From Ipomoea triloba (taxonomy: Eukaryota; Streptophyta; Magnoliopsida; Solanales; Convolvulaceae), in NCBI RefSeq assembly GCF_003576645.1, contig NC_044923.1, positions 3,275,733 to 3,339,732 of the forward strand: 64,000 bases of DNA, in the 5' to 3' direction. Below the pieces are notes generated by a model that was not told the origin of the DNA, did no database searches, and saw nothing but the letters and a program-made list of their open reading frames with translations. The translations under genes were made by a program, and so were the position numbers. How positions within the stretch are numbered: position 1 is the stretch's first letter; each line of letters starts with the position of its first letter. This document shows positions 63,420-64,000 of the stretch, one piece after another.

Positions 63420-64000
63420 GAGTTAATTCCAGCAATGGTCCCCCGACTATGTTGATTTTTTAAAATTGGTCCTCGTCTTTTAATTTGGACGAAAAAAACA
63501 CTTGACTATTAAATTTGTTCCGGCAAGGGTCCTTCCGTTAACCTTCAGTTTGTTAGGCGTTAGATTAAGGGGTAAAATAGTCTTTTCATTATATAGTCTT
63601 CTTCTCCCTCATCTTTGGTCAGTAGCACGCAGAGAAGATAAACTATAAGGTCACTACACTGCAAGATTGCTTCTCCCACTCAAGTCCAGAAGGCACAAGC
63701 TAAGCTAGCCAAAAGGATGAAAAAAAATATGGCATAAAAAAAGGAAAACAAATGAAAACAATATATTATGGCTTTGGCGACAAGAAATTCGAACACGAGA
63801 GAGAAGTAATTGAAGAAACTAACTATTGAAGAACCAGAGTCACCAGAACCAGTATACATGGTCTCAAGTTTAGCAAGTAGCATATCATCGTGGGTGTTGC
63901 CACTGTAGAGAAGTTGGAAACATAAGCATAGAGAATGTGTAAATCCAAAAAATGTGAAATTAAGGTGATGTAAGCATCAGAAGACTATAGATCTTCCTGC
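63420..64000. mobile_element. Left end of a Mutator-like element, truncated by the window edge
   Basis: From 63420, GAGTTAATTCCAGCAATGG and the following ccccgactatgttgattttt closely resemble the left TIR at 21444 (GAGTAAATACCAG, then ccgactttgatgg). The rest runs to the window edge with no transposase frame, and the right terminus is not in view. Confidence 0.55.

Noticed and set aside
1..64000. CRISPR arrays, operons, rRNA or organelle insertions
   Set aside because: Nothing with regular spacer-repeat structure, rRNA core motifs or long organelle-like blocks was seen. The window is ordinary plant nuclear DNA.

Overview
This window is nuclear DNA from a flowering plant. It is AT-rich, with GC-richer coding exons, GT-AG introns and abundant short transposon relics. 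The protein families are all plant ones, and their sequence flavour suggests a core eudicot, perhaps an asterid; the species is my guess only. I see no organelle block, virus, CRISPR array, rRNA or functional tRNA gene.

Nine protein-coding genes are supported. From left to right they are: (1) 1876-2940 (+), a single-exon GT8 GATL1/PARVUS-like galacturonosyltransferase-like protein; (2) 16149-19916 (+), a five-exon BEL1-like TALE homeodomain factor; (3) 20572-24095 (-), a seven-exon type I inositol-polyphosphate 5-phosphatase of the short 5PTase11 type; (4) 26480-30835 (+), a nine-exon MATE/DETOXIFICATION transporter; (5) 36783-38354 (+), intronless allene oxide synthase (CYP74A); (6) 42681-47331 (-), a three-exon WAKL14-type wall-associated receptor-like kinase; (7) 51260-51577 (-), a small basic unknown protein; (8) 54392-55618 (+), an intronless seven-blade WD40 protein of the JINGUBANG type; (9) 56893-60996 (-), an eight-exon kinase-like protein with an N-terminal USP-like region. 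The genes are independent transcription units, not a pathway cluster. Several bear on the cell wall, membrane signalling or jasmonate.

The space between genes, and many introns, is filled with small mobile elements. Five have inverted ends and matching or nearly matching 9-10 bp target duplications typical of Mutator-like elements: 3214-4504, 10048-10545, 21444-21995, 33188-33584 and 33948-34365. One of these (3214-4504) carries a GC-richer internal segment. A related end starts at 63420 and runs off the window. Other elements are a Stowaway MITE, a 446 bp solo LTR with a 5 bp duplication, a dispersed tRNA-derived SINE family (three copies with visible target duplications), and a CCTAGGCG-rich repeat found mainly in introns.

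Two splice-level oddities stand out. The BEL1-like gene has an intron that begins GC rather than GT. The MATE gene has a one-base excess in its penultimate exon that breaks the expected C-terminus unless an acceptor 13 bases downstream is used. I found no convincing undescribed multi-gene system; the interest lies in these transposon and splicing features.
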